Assembly (NCBI GenBank): GCA_947581855.1
Contig: CANPVZ010000018.1
Location: forward strand, 23,523-87,522
Source: an uncultured Phocaeicola sp.
GTDB lineage: Bacteria > Bacteroidota > Bacteroidia > Bacteroidales > Bacteroidaceae
Length of the DNA stretch: 64,000 bases
Direction of reading: 5' to 3'
How positions within the stretch are numbered: position 1 is the stretch's first letter; each line of letters begins with the position of its first letter. This document shows, piece after piece, positions 1-9,759 of the stretch. A model generated the notes under the pieces. The model searched no databases. It was not told the origin of the DNA and saw nothing but the letters and a program-made list of their open reading frames with translations. The translations under genes and the position numbers were made by a program.

Positions 1-830
1 GTGTCCCAGTCTTCCGGCATCATATGGAGAAATTCCTCGGACGCTTCTAGTTCCGGTTCGTGGGAAGGACGGGCGAAACGATTCCATGGACAACTTTGTT
101 GGCAACGATCGCAGCCATATATGCAGTTTCCCATCTTTCCGGTGTTTTTTTCCGGAATATCTCCTTTGTTCTCTATGGTTAGATAAGATAGACAGTGTGC
201 GGCGTTCAAACGGTAGGGGGCTTCCAATGCGTGAGTGGGGCAAGCATCAAGGCAGCGGGTACAATTTCCGCAACGATTAGGGAGAGGAGTATCGTAGCAA
301 AGCCTTGTATCCAACAGTATTTCACCTAAGAAAAACGTGGAACCGGCTTTCGGGATAATGAGTTGCGTATTTTTTCCTATCCATCCCAGTCCGGCTTGCC
401 ATGCCCAGTAACGTTCCAATAACGGAGCCGTATCACAGAAGACTCTTCCGTTTACTTCGGGTGCCTGTTGGCGTATTCCGGAGAGCAGGGCATGAAGCTT
501 TTCCTTTAGGATAGTATGATAATCTTTGCCATACGCATACCAGGCAAATTGGTACTGTTCTTTCTTTAGCAAAACCCACGGATAATAATTCAGTGCTACA
601 CTGACAACACTTTGTGTGCCTTCCATCAATAAACGGGGATCAAGACGTTTGTCTGTATGGTTCGCCATGTAAGCCATTCCTGCCTGTTTCCCTTGCGCAA
701 GCCACTCTTGCAAGGCGTTGCACGACACTTCGTCCACCTTTTCGGCAGGGGCTATGCCACATGCGTCAAACCCGAGGCGTGAGGCTTCGGCTTTGATGTA
801 TCGGGTAAGGTCTTTCCGCATGGCTTTCAT
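1..830 (-). CDS. queG: Epoxyqueuosine reductase QueG (C-terminus cut by window edge)
   Basis: Reverse-strand open frame from ATG at 830 to the window edge, encoding ...GNCTRCLDACPTHAL...CIYGCDRCQQSCPWNRFA..., the two 4Fe-4S cluster motifs of QueG. Absent from the ORF track because no stop lies in the window. Confidence 0.9.
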   Translation of the reverse strand, partial: MKAMRKDLTRYIKAEASRLGFDACGIAPAEKVDEVSCNALQEWLAQGKQAGMAYMANHTDKRLDPRLLMEGTQSVVSVALNYYPWVLLKKEQYQFAWYAYGKDYHTILKEKLHALLSGIRQQAPEVNGRVFCDTAPLLERYWAWQAGLGWIGKNTQLIIPKAGSTFFLGEILLDTRLCYDTPLPNRCGNCTRCLDACPTHALEAPYRLNAAHCLSYLTIENKGDIPEKNTGKMGNCIYGCDRCQQSCPWNRFARPSHEPELEASEEFLHMMPEDWD

Positions 831-875
831 GTTTTTTGGGTATTAAAATTCACGTTTATCGTCAGTGGAAGAGAA

Positions 876-1370
876 TTATTTTAATGTGTAGAATGCAATG
901 ATGAAGTTACTGTTTTCGTTTACATTACGTAGCATTTCATCGTTCAAATGGTATTTCTCTTGATATTTCAGACTAAACCGGTTTTGTTCATTCAAGAACC
1001 AGATCGGATCGACTCCGAAAACCAATTGGTCTTTATAGGTAGTTTGGGCATACCAGAATCGCATATCATCGTCTCTTTCGTGTTTCTTATCGGGAGATAG
1101 CAAATAGGTTCGTTGGGTATGTTTATTATAAAAAAGATTGTAGGTTTGTTTCTTCCAAATAAAAGATAAATGCACCCAACGGTTGGTTTCTTGTAAGTCT
1201 GCGAATTCCATGACGTACTTTATAATAGAGTCTGAATGTGTACATTCAATGTGTGGGATACGAATGACTTGCTGTATACCTCTATCGTATGAGTTTAATT
1301 CGGATTTGTTTTCACATCCTGTTGTGCATAATGTAAAGAATGCAGAGAGTAAAACAATTATATTTCTCAT
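876..1370 (-). CDS. Hypothetical lipoprotein
   Basis: 164 aa ORF with lipobox-like N-terminus MRNIIVLLSAFFTLCTTGC. Confidence 0.6.
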   Translation of the reverse strand: MRNIIVLLSAFFTLCTTGCENKSELNSYDRGIQQVIRIPHIECTHSDSIIKYVMEFADLQETNRWVHLSFIWKKQTYNLFYNKHTQRTYLLSPDKKHERDDDMRFWYAQTTYKDQLVFGVDPIWFLNEQNRFSLKYQEKYHLNDEMLRNVNENSNFIIAFYTLK

Positions 1371-1801
1371 AGTGTGTGTTATTAAAAAATCAGTCTGCTC
1401 CGCATGTTCCGCCTATGCAACTAGTATCGAGATAAGAAGAATTTCAAAATGCACAATAGAAAAAGACTCCGTCATAACTACTCTGGGTTTTGCACGTTGC
1501 GCAACCTTGATCAAGAATTCCGTTATCATATAATTCATCTCTTGAGAGAACTTCAATGTTTTCTAACTATGGCATTGAAAAGTGTGTCCGATTTGTTTGG
1601 GTGTAATACACATATCCCCCCATCATTGCAATTGGAATGATACGTTTAATCTTTTCATATTTGTCGCCTTTATATAGTTATAATATGAATGTAAGAGTAT
1701 TAAACTTTTTATATCTTATAGCATGGTTTCCATGCTTTTTATGTCAGCTATATGAAAATATGGAAGTTTGGTCATGTGCCAAACCTGAATAAGACAACGG
1801 T

Positions 1802-2413
1802 CTAATCGAAAACCTTAAATGTATACCCTTGTTCCAACAGCCATTCGATGGAGCGGGGGAGAGCGTATTTCAAATTCTGTTCGGACTTTAAGGAGTCGTG
1901 AAAGGTGATGATGGAACCGTTGCGGGCATATTGCTTCACTTTCTCGAATACCTGTTCTCCGTTGAGATGCTTGCTATAGTCACGCGTTACTAGGTCCCAC
2001 ATTACAATTTTATACTTCCATTTCAGCACCTCATATTGCAACCAGCGCATGTGACCGTGAGGCGGACGGAACAAATCAGTCTGGAGTTTCTCATTCGCCT
2101 TCTCCGTGTTAGCCATATAGTTTTTTGTCAGGTATTCGAATCCCCGTATATGGTTGTACGTATGATTACCCAGCCGGTGACCGCGTGCTTTCACCATTTC
2201 GAATTCGATAGGGTGTTTGCGTACATTGTCTCCTACCATAAAGAAAGTGGCCTTTATGTTGTATTGGTCCAACAAGTTGAGTACCCATGGCGTGATGTCC
2301 GGTATGGGGCCGTCATCAAAGGTCAGGTAAACTGCTTTCTCGTTGGAGTCCATTCTCCATAGTGCGCCGGGGTATAGCCAGCGCACTATTTTGGGTGGTT
2401 GTTCAATAAACAT
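1802..2413 (-). CDS. Polysaccharide deacetylase family protein (NodB-like)
   Basis: YLTFDDGPIPDITPWVLNLLDQYNIKATFFMVGDN, HRLGNHTYNH, RPPHG, ITFHDS motifs. Confidence 0.92.
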   Translation of the reverse strand: MFIEQPPKIVRWLYPGALWRMDSNEKAVYLTFDDGPIPDITPWVLNLLDQYNIKATFFMVGDNVRKHPIEFEMVKARGHRLGNHTYNHIRGFEYLTKNYMANTEKANEKLQTDLFRPPHGHMRWLQYEVLKWKYKIVMWDLVTRDYSKHLNGEQVFEKVKQYARNGSIITFHDSLKSEQNLKYALPRSIEWLLEQGYTFKVFD

Positions 2414-2423
2414 TGTGTTCTTC

Positions 2424-5400
2424 TTATTCTTCAGTTACACGTGTTTTATATAAGGCATATAATTCATCGAACTTTTTGCTGTAATGTTCTGTCATGCCCG
2501 ACTTGCTTTGTCCGGTAGCCAGAGTCTTGTTTACCTCGTCCAACAGGAAAAAGTGATACATGCAATCGTCGAGGTTTTCTCTCAGCCGGCTGTTGTCGAG
2601 GCTCAGATACCAAGTAATGTATTCGACGGACTTGTTACCGATGGCGTCCAGAATTTTTTCGGCTTTAGCTGTTTCACCTAATTGTTGATAAACTTTTGCC
2701 AGTGTCATGGACCCACTTTGGAAATCATGCGGAACAGTTTCGTTTGGAATCACCTGTTCGCAGTAATCAAGTGCCTTCAATGCTTTGTCGTTCTTGCCTT
2801 CCTTTAACAGTTGTGTTACCAGTTGGCTGAACATGCGGCGATGGGTGTAACACATTCGCGTAATGGTTTCGTCCAAATAGATACCCGGGTTTTCGATGCC
2901 GCCGAACTTGAACTTATTCATCATGTTATCGTACATTTTTTCCGTATCGATAGCATAGCCTTCCCGGACATTTTGTCCGTAACCTAATTGTTGGAAGTTG
3001 AATGGCGTAATGCGATATGCTAGTCCTTCTTGTAAGAAGAATGGGCTTAAACCTAAATGGTTATCCTCTCCTACAGTGGTGGCCATATAGATAGGACGCT
3101 CCCAATTGGTGTTTGCCAGCATTTCCAGCATCATCAGTTCATACTTAGAAAGTGCACGTTTCTTTAACGGAATAACCATCTTGTCGGGAATACTATCTTT
3201 AAATGTTTCCGGAATCATCATGCCCGAACGCTTGATAGCTTCTTTATCCAATGTGATGTAAACCGTATCGGTAGGGATGAAGTGCAGATCTTCATTTTTG
3301 GTCCGTACCCAGTATTTCAGGATGTTCTTTAATTCGAAGGGTTCGTCCCCGAAACTTTCCTTGGCAGCTTCCGGATTTCTGGCATACAAGTCGAGTATCT
3401 GTGCCTTTGCTTCCGGGCGGATGGGTACATATTCATTGGTTCCGGCTACGAATTCAATACGCTCCCAATTAATAGGTACGGAAGGAGAATCGTAAGCAGG
3501 TCGTCTCATCTGGTCGATGTACCAGTCAGTTTGCAGATAGCTAAGGTTACATACACGCACATCGGTACGGAAACCTTCCGTCTCCTGGTTATACCAAAGC
3601 GGGAAAGTATCATTGTCACCATTTGTGTAGATAATCGGTTTGCCCTCTTCCTGCACGCTCATCAGATAGTTTTGTCCGAAGTCGCGACAAGTATAACGTT
3701 CGCTACGGTCATGGTCGTCCCAGGTCTGACTTGCCATTTGGATAGGCACAAACAAGCAGGCAATCGTTCCCAAAGCAGCTGCCGGAACGTCGGGCAGTTT
3801 CTTACGCAACAGTTGTACCAGTCCGGCTACGCCCATGCCAATCCAAATAGCGAAAGCATAGAATGAACCGGCATACGCATAATCTCGTTCACGGGGTTGT
3901 GCCGGCGTTTGGTTTAGGTAAAGCACAATAGCAATACCCGTCATGAAGAACAGGAAGAAGACTACCCAGAATTGTTGAATACCCCGGTTGCCTTTGTAGG
4001 CTTGCCAAAAGAGACCGATTAATCCCAATAATAACGGCAAGCAGTAGAATACGTTACGTCCCTTGTTGTTTTTCAAGTCGGCAGGCAACAGACTTTGGTC
4101 GCCCAGCATCAGATTGTCAATGAACGGAATGCCTGTAATCCAGTTGCCTTTGGTCGTCTCTCCGTTTCCCTGTATATCGTTTTGCCGTCCGGCAAAGTTC
4201 CACATAAAATAACGCCAGTACATGTAATTCAACTGGTAAGTGAAGAAAAATTTAATATTATCCCATTGGGTAGGCATCTTCACCATTATCGTTTCGCCGC
4301 ACTGGTCGTAAGGAACTTGATATCCCTCTACACCACCCAGCCATTCTTCGTAAAGGTTATGGCCGTTTACGTTAGCATGCTGGTCGCTGTACATACGGGG
4401 GAAGAACATGTTCTGCGCATATACGTAATCCGTTTTATGGCGTACTATTTCGTAGCTGTCTTTCTCGTCGGGCGTAGCTTTTTCCTTGCGTTGATACACC
4501 GGAGCGCCTTCCACCGATACGGGCACGCAATAGTTTCCTTCCGTTTTCAGCTTGATTTTGGAGGAATAAGCCGGTCCATAGAAGAGCGGGCGTGTTCCAT
4601 ATTGTTCTCGTCCCAGATAATCGCCCAATGTGAAGATATCTTCCGGAGAGTTTTGGTCCATCGGTGTATTGGCGGTAGAACGTATAACAATCAGTGCATA
4701 AGAAGAATACCCCACCATAATCATCATGATACAGAGCAAAGCCGTGTTCAGTGTGCGGGCGCTCACCATAAACTTCTTTCCAAACTTCCCGAACAGGTAA
4801 AGCAACAGGACGGCCAGTACGATAAGACCGATAAGAATGCTACTTGTGCCGTGCCCGTAGAATGGAATTCCCAACAATGCTACCGTCAATACGAAAGCGA
4901 TGTTCATGCGCTTGCGGCTTTTCTCGGTGTAGCTTTCGTAAACGCCCCAAATGATAGAGGCGGTAAGCAGAATAATGTAAACGATAACGCCTGTGTTGAA
5001 CGGCATGCCAAGGCTGTTGACAAAGAGCAACTCGAACCATCCGCCTACTTTTACGGCGCCCGGTACGATTCCGTAAAGTACTACGGCTACCAGCACCATC
5101 GAACCTATTAAAGCGAGTAAAGAGCCTTTCAGGTTAGCGTTCGGATTCTTTTTGTAATAGTACACTAGCACAATGGCAGGGATACACAGCAAGTTGAGCA
5201 AATGCACGCCGATGGAAAGTCCTGTCAGATAGGCAATCAGGATAAGCCAGCGGTCACTGTGCGGCTCGTCGGCGGCATCCTCCCATTTCAGGATAAGCCA
5301 AAAAACCACAGCGGTAAACAAAGAAGAGTAGGCGTACACTTCACCTTCTACCGCACTGAACCAGAATGTGTCGCTAAAAGTATAAGCCAATGCGCCTACC

Positions 5401-5792
5401 AGTCCGGACCCCATGATGGTAATCAGTTTGCCTGTGTTCATCCGTTCCAGATCGGGACAAATCAGTTTGCGTACTAAATGAGTGATACTCCAGAACAGGA
5501 AAAGAATACACCCGGCACTGAGTAAGGCCGACATGGTGTTTACCATCCGTGCCACTTGACTTGGATCGCTGACAAATTGCGAAAATAAATTGGCGGTAAG
5601 CATGAAGAACGGTGCGCCGGGAGGGTGACCGACTTCCAATTTGTATCCGGTAGTAATAAACTCGGGACAATCCCAAAAACTTGCAGTCGGTTCGATAGTC
5701 ATGCAATAAACCACAGCTGCGATGAGGAAAGTGAACCAACCCGTCAGGTTGTTTACAGTTTTGTATGTTCTCATGAACGAATAAAGTTTCAT
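2424..5792 (-). CDS. DUF2723 / glycosyltransferase family 117-type integral membrane protein
   Basis: FWDCPEFITTGYKLEVGHPPGAPFFML motif, multiple TM segments, long soluble C-terminus. Likely start MKLYSFMRTYK at 5792; the upstream ORF extension looks non-coding. Confidence 0.88.
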   Translation of the reverse strand: MKLYSFMRTYKTVNNLTGWFTFLIAAVVYCMTIEPTASFWDCPEFITTGYKLEVGHPPGAPFFMLTANLFSQFVSDPSQVARMVNTMSALLSAGCILFLFWSITHLVRKLICPDLERMNTGKLITIMGSGLVGALAYTFSDTFWFSAVEGEVYAYSSLFTAVVFWLILKWEDAADEPHSDRWLILIAYLTGLSIGVHLLNLLCIPAIVLVYYYKKNPNANLKGSLLALIGSMVLVAVVLYGIVPGAVKVGGWFELLFVNSLGMPFNTGVIVYIILLTASIIWGVYESYTEKSRKRMNIAFVLTVALLGIPFYGHGTSSILIGLIVLAVLLLYLFGKFGKKFMVSARTLNTALLCIMMIMVGYSSYALIVIRSTANTPMDQNSPEDIFTLGDYLGREQYGTRPLFYGPAYSSKIKLKTEGNYCVPVSVEGAPVYQRKEKATPDEKDSYEIVRHKTDYVYAQNMFFPRMYSDQHANVNGHNLYEEWLGGVEGYQVPYDQCGETIMVKMPTQWDNIKFFFTYQLNYMYWRYFMWNFAGRQNDIQGNGETTKGNWITGIPFIDNLMLGDQSLLPADLKNNKGRNVFYCLPLLLGLIGLFWQAYKGNRGIQQFWVVFFLFFMTGIAIVLYLNQTPAQPRERDYAYAGSFYAFAIWIGMGVAGLVQLLRKKLPDVPAAALGTIACLFVPIQMASQTWDDHDRSERYTCRDFGQNYLMSVQEEGKPIIYTNGDNDTFPLWYNQETEGFRTDVRVCNLSYLQTDWYIDQMRRPAYDSPSVPINWERIEFVAGTNEYVPIRPEAKAQILDLYARNPEAAKESFGDEPFELKNILKYWVRTKNEDLHFIPTDTVYITLDKEAIKRSGMMIPETFKDSIPDKMVIPLKKRALSKYELMMLEMLANTNWERPIYMATTVGEDNHLGLSPFFLQEGLAYRITPFNFQQLGYGQNVREGYAIDTEKMYDNMMNKFKFGGIENPGIYLDETITRMCYTHRRMFSQLVTQLLKEGKNDKALKALDYCEQVIPNETVPHDFQSGSMTLAKVYQQLGETAKAEKILDAIGNKSVEYITWYLSLDNSRLRENLDDCMYHFFLLDEVNKTLATGQSKSGMTEHYSKKFDELYALYKTRVTEE

Positions 5793-6116
5793 TAACATTA
5801 ATTGGGCGCAAAGATAGTAAAGAAATAAATACGTGCCGTCTGAATATCTGTTATTTAGTGTTATTTGCTGGTTTGTCTCTTTTAGTAATCGCTGCGAAAC
5901 AGAACAATCTTTTGCGAAGCCACAGTCTCTTTTCATTGTTTAAGCGAGTGTGATTAGATATTTTGGTGGTATATACATATCTTTTTTGTCCTGTCATTTA
6001 TCGGAAACTGCCTGCAAATAATAATGATATGGAAAAAGTACCCAATCGAATCACCCTTTTATTCATTTCAGGTGCCTATTATAGTCTAAATGAATACTAT
6101 GCAAAGCTCTGCAATT

Positions 6117-6383
6117 ATGATAAAAACGATAAGACTTCGAATTATTGCCATCGGTTTATGCTTGGCTGCCTGCTAGTATGTATATTCCCTTTGTCTAAAA
6201 GCTTCTTTTCTGTCGATTCTTAGTGAAGGCTTGTTCTTTTTGCTGGTAGGCACAGGTCATTTGATTTATTGGTTTTCGAAAAAAGATTCTTCCAGACATT
6301 GCTTTTTGCAGATATCTGTATGGTTCGTATTGGTTTATTATCTAGTATGCATGAGCCGATCTGTAGGGATGGGGTTGGGCTGA
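6117..6383 (+). pseudogene. Remnant of a small membrane/lipoprotein-like gene with one in-frame TAG
   Basis: Frame MIKTIRLRIIAIGLCLAAC*YVYSLCLKASFLSILSEGLFFLLVGTGHLIYWFSKKDSSRHCFLQISVWFVLVYYLVCMSRSVGMGLG; TAG at 6174-6176. Confidence 0.35.
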
Positions 6384-6610
6384 ATGTCCTGTTATAATAT
6401 GCTATTCACTGTTCTGTGCGGAGATTAAATTCCTATAGTGTAAAATGATTTGCCAAGAGTGTCTGGATAGTAATTTGCGGGAATAGAAACAAACAGCTTC
6501 CTGATTCTTATTGCCTGAAGGCGATGTTAATAGGGTATCCGGCTAAACAGAGAATCTACATACAGTATAGAGAATCACTTTAATTACTGTAAATATTTGT
6601 TTTCGATGAA

Positions 6611-6742
6611 TTGTCATTGCCGTTTCGAAGGTTTGACACTCTAGTTCCAACGGCTTGGCACTCTAGTTTCAACAGCTTGGCACTCTAGTTTCAACAGCTT
6701 GGCACTTTAGTTCCAACCGTTTGAAACTTTAGTTTCGAACGC
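6611..6742. repeat. Six degenerate tandem copies of a 22-bp unit (ttggcactctagtttcaacagc)
   Basis: Read directly: units at 6611, 6633, 6655, 6677, 6699, 6721, each exactly 22 nt with no indels. Confidence 0.9.
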
Positions 6743-6783
6743 ATGGAACTACTGAGATCCGTGTGTTTTCTTGATGTTTCACC

Positions 6784-7548
6784 TTATTCATGGTGATGAC
6801 ATTTCAGGATGCGGTGCGGAAAGTTACCGTGTCCCAGCATTTCGATGGGACAACCGAAATGTTCTTCCAGCCATTCGGTAGGAACTTCCGTATCGGGATG
6901 ATAGTCCAGTGTTTCGTTTACACAAGCAATGGTCTTTACATTTTGGAGTACGGTACCAATATCGTGACTTACAAGAATGATGGCTCTGTCGCGGTTTATC
7001 TCTTCCAATAGTTTGTAGAGCTTGGCTTCGAAACGCTTGTCAATATAGGTGTTCGGTTCATCCAGAATCACTACGTCGGGTTCCGAAATGATGGCTCTTC
7101 CAAGCAGTGCTCTTTGTAATTGTCCGCCGCTTAATTGTCCGATGGCCCGTTTTTCCAATCCTTCCAGTCCCATTCGGCTAATGGTTTCGGTTACTTTACG
7201 GTGTTGCTCCTTGCTGAACCGTTGGATAAGGGATTTTTGTTTGCTGAGACCGGAAAGAATTACATCATATACGGAGATGGGGAATTTCTTGTCGATGTTA
7301 TTATATTGTGGAAGGTAACCCATCTTGATTTCATTTACGGTTTTTCCATCTTTAAAGAAATGGATTTCTCCGCTTTGAGGTTTCAGAAGTCCTAGAATGA
7401 CTTTTATCAAAGTCGTCTTGCCTCCTCCGTTGGGGCCAATAATACCGAGAAAATCTTTGTCGTAAACAGTCAGGTTGACATCCGTCAGTACTTTCTTCTC
7501 ATCGTAAGCCGCCTCGATATGTTTTAGTTGGATAATCGGATTATTCAT
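6784..7548 (-). CDS. Metal (Zn/Mn) ABC transporter ATP-binding protein
   Basis: Walker A GPNGGGKTT, signature LSGGQ, Walker B VVILDEP; ZnuC/MntB-like; adjacent metal-binding SBP. Confidence 0.92.
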   Translation of the reverse strand: MNNPIIQLKHIEAAYDEKKVLTDVNLTVYDKDFLGIIGPNGGGKTTLIKVILGLLKPQSGEIHFFKDGKTVNEIKMGYLPQYNNIDKKFPISVYDVILSGLSKQKSLIQRFSKEQHRKVTETISRMGLEGLEKRAIGQLSGGQLQRALLGRAIISEPDVVILDEPNTYIDKRFEAKLYKLLEEINRDRAIILVSHDIGTVLQNVKTIACVNETLDYHPDTEVPTEWLEEHFGCPIEMLGHGNFPHRILKCHHHE

Positions 7549-8404
7549 GACAGAGTGCTTTAGTGGTTTGAATCAGTTCTTTTTTCCATTCGTAATTCAG
7601 CGGATTGATAGAGACTAACTGTGCTCCGGCTTCCTTAGCGACTAACTCTGCGTTTCGCGTATCAAACTCCTTCTGAACGAATACGGTTTGTATGCCTTCT
7701 TTCCTACACAAGTCCAGTAACTCTTTCAAATGGGTAGCCGATGGCTCTTTTCCATTCTCTTCGATACAGACTTGATGCAATCCGTAGTCTCTCGCATAAT
7801 AACTTAAAGCGGGATGATAAATCAGGAAAGATTTGTCGTGCGGTTTGCTGAGTAATGTGCGTATTTCATGGTCCGTCTCCTCTATTTCGCGGTTCAACTT
7901 CTCCAGATTCCGGGCGTAGAAATCTTTGTTAGCAGGGTCTAGCTCACATAATGCCCGGTAAATATTCCGGGCAATGATGCGGGCATTGGCCGGTGAGTTC
8001 CATATGTGCGGCTCCACTCCGCCGGCGTGGAAATGGTCTCCATGTCGGTGCCCTTCTTCTTTGATGAGAGGGACGTCCTGTGATAGATTGAACACTTTCA
8101 TTTTAGGAGCGTTCTCGGCGAGTCGTTGCATCCAGGTTTGTTCGAAACCGATGTAACCGATGCGTAGATAGGCTTCGCTGCCCGAAAGATGCACCAATTG
8201 TTGAGGGGTGGGATCGTAGGTCTCCGGACTGCTTCCTCCAGGAACCATACTGACAACCTTGAATTTGTCTCCGGCAATTCGCTCGGTAAAATAACGTATC
8301 GGTTCTATCGTGACGGTGATAGTCCGTTCGTCTTGGTTATGCTGTTTCCTTGTGCAGGCCATGAAGAAAGCGGCTGCAATTAGAATTAATAAAGTTTGCT
8401 TCAT
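7541..8404 (-). CDS. Zinc/manganese ABC transporter substrate-binding lipoprotein (ZnuA-like)
   Basis: MKQTLLILIAAAFFMAC lipobox; GGSSPETYDPTPQQL, GGVEPHIWNSPANA, His-rich EEGHRHGDHFHAGG loop. Start refined to 8404. Confidence 0.9.
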   Translation of the reverse strand: MKQTLLILIAAAFFMACTRKQHNQDERTITVTIEPIRYFTERIAGDKFKVVSMVPGGSSPETYDPTPQQLVHLSGSEAYLRIGYIGFEQTWMQRLAENAPKMKVFNLSQDVPLIKEEGHRHGDHFHAGGVEPHIWNSPANARIIARNIYRALCELDPANKDFYARNLEKLNREIEETDHEIRTLLSKPHDKSFLIYHPALSYYARDYGLHQVCIEENGKEPSATHLKELLDLCRKEGIQTVFVQKEFDTRNAELVAKEAGAQLVSINPLNYEWKKELIQTTKALCHE

Positions 8405-8631
8405 TGTATATTCATTAATCGTTTTACATTTGCATAAACGTCCCACTTCAAAGTGTGGAATAAATGTTCTCATTTCATCTTTTTACTACAGAACCTTTTT
8501 GTCACCTAACTGTTCGAATGGATTTTCCATTCTCAAATATGTATTATTTGTCATCGGTTAATGAGGACTGTGAAGAACGATTCGGTTTTATTTCTCGTTC
8601 AGCTTCTCTGACCAATTATTACTCCTTTTCT

Positions 8632-9288
8632 TTATTCTTTTCTTCCCCTTAATATTTCCCGTTTGCCGTTGGGTGGTCCGGGAAGCCGTTCCACTTTGAA
8701 TCCGGCGGCTTGGAGCATTCGGCGTACTGCACCTTTAGCGCAATAAGTAGTGAGAATACCTGCAGGATTCAATAATGCAAATAATCGGTCGAACAAAAGC
8801 TGATTCCACATTTCCGGTTGTTTTTCCGGTGCGAAAGCATCAAAATAGATCACATCGTATTTTCCGGAAAAAGTATAGCTTGTGAAATCTCCTTCTATTT
8901 TATATAAGGTGAAATGTGAATTGATCGGTACCTCTTCATTCCATTGCGCCCGATGAAGTGCATAAAAGTGGTCTGTCCGTTCCGCAGCCAGCAAGGTGGG
9001 ATAATCAAGCCGACGGATCATTTCTTCCTGTAGCGGATGGAGTTCTATGCTTGTATAATGTATGTCTTTTTGTATCTCGTTCGCAGCCAGTAAGGTGAGA
9101 AATGCGTTCAATCCCGTACCGAAGCCGATTTCCAAAACCCGAGGTGCGGGAGCTGCACTTTCTTCCAGCCCCATACGGATGAAAATATGTTGCGATTCCG
9201 TTACCGCTCCTTTGGTGGAGTGATAGTGTTCGTTCAGTTCGGGAACAAACAAAGTGGGACTGCCGTCGTTGGTAAGTTCTATTTCCAT
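8632..9288 (-). CDS. MnmD/MnmC-like tRNA (5-methylaminomethyl-2-thiouridine)-methyltransferase
   Basis: LEIGFGTGLNAFLTL SAM motif, DVIYFDAFAPEKQPEMW and TYCAKGAVRRMLQAAGF motifs. Confidence 0.88.
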   Translation of the reverse strand: MEIELTNDGSPTLFVPELNEHYHSTKGAVTESQHIFIRMGLEESAAPAPRVLEIGFGTGLNAFLTLLAANEIQKDIHYTSIELHPLQEEMIRRLDYPTLLAAERTDHFYALHRAQWNEEVPINSHFTLYKIEGDFTSYTFSGKYDVIYFDAFAPEKQPEMWNQLLFDRLFALLNPAGILTTYCAKGAVRRMLQAAGFKVERLPGPPNGKREILRGRKE

Positions 9289-9297
9289 ACCAGTCGT

Positions 9298-9759
9298 TTA
9301 AAAGAGTTGTATCAATCCCTCCGTTGCCAAAACTAGCAAGGCGTAACGAAGGAGTTTACCGATAAACATCGATAATATGGTAATCCAGATATTGGCGCGC
9401 ATCATTCCCAGTACAATAGAAATAGCGCTCCCGAGTATGGGTAAGAATGCGAAAAAAGCCATCCAAGCTCCCTTTCCCTGTACAAAGCGTTCGGCTCGGT
9501 GAATCTTTTCCGGCTTAACCCGAAAATATCGTTCTATCCAATTCATGTTTCCCAAGTGCCCAATCCAGTAGCAAGTCATTCCGCCTACTACGTTTCCTAC
9601 TGTTGCGGAAAGGGTGATAAGCACAGGGTCGAGTCCCATTTGGATAAACAGGATGAGAACGGCTTCTGAACTGAACGGAATAACCGAACCTGCCAATACT
9701 GCTGCCAGAAACATGCCGAAATAACCGTAATCTAATAGATATTGTGCATATACATCCAT
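9298..9759 (-). CDS. YqaA family (SNARE-associated/DedA-like) membrane protein
   Basis: AVLAGSVIPFSSEAVL, GNVVGGMTCYWIGHLG, PILGSAISIVLGMMR. Start refined to MDVYAQYLL. Confidence 0.8.
   Translation of the reverse strand: MDVYAQYLLDYGYFGMFLAAVLAGSVIPFSSEAVLILFIQMGLDPVLITLSATVGNVVGGMTCYWIGHLGNMNWIERYFRVKPEKIHRAERFVQGKGAWMAFFAFLPILGSAISIVLGMMRANIWITILSMFIGKLLRYALLVLATEGLIQLF

Noticed and set aside
4095-5111. 338-aa plus-strand ORF
   Set aside because: Antisense to the DUF2723/GT117 gene, whose motifs and full-length frame are clear.
6784-8473. Metal ABC operon lacking a permease as a novel two-component system
   Set aside because: The permease gene may simply be encoded elsewhere; absence from this window is not evidence of novelty.
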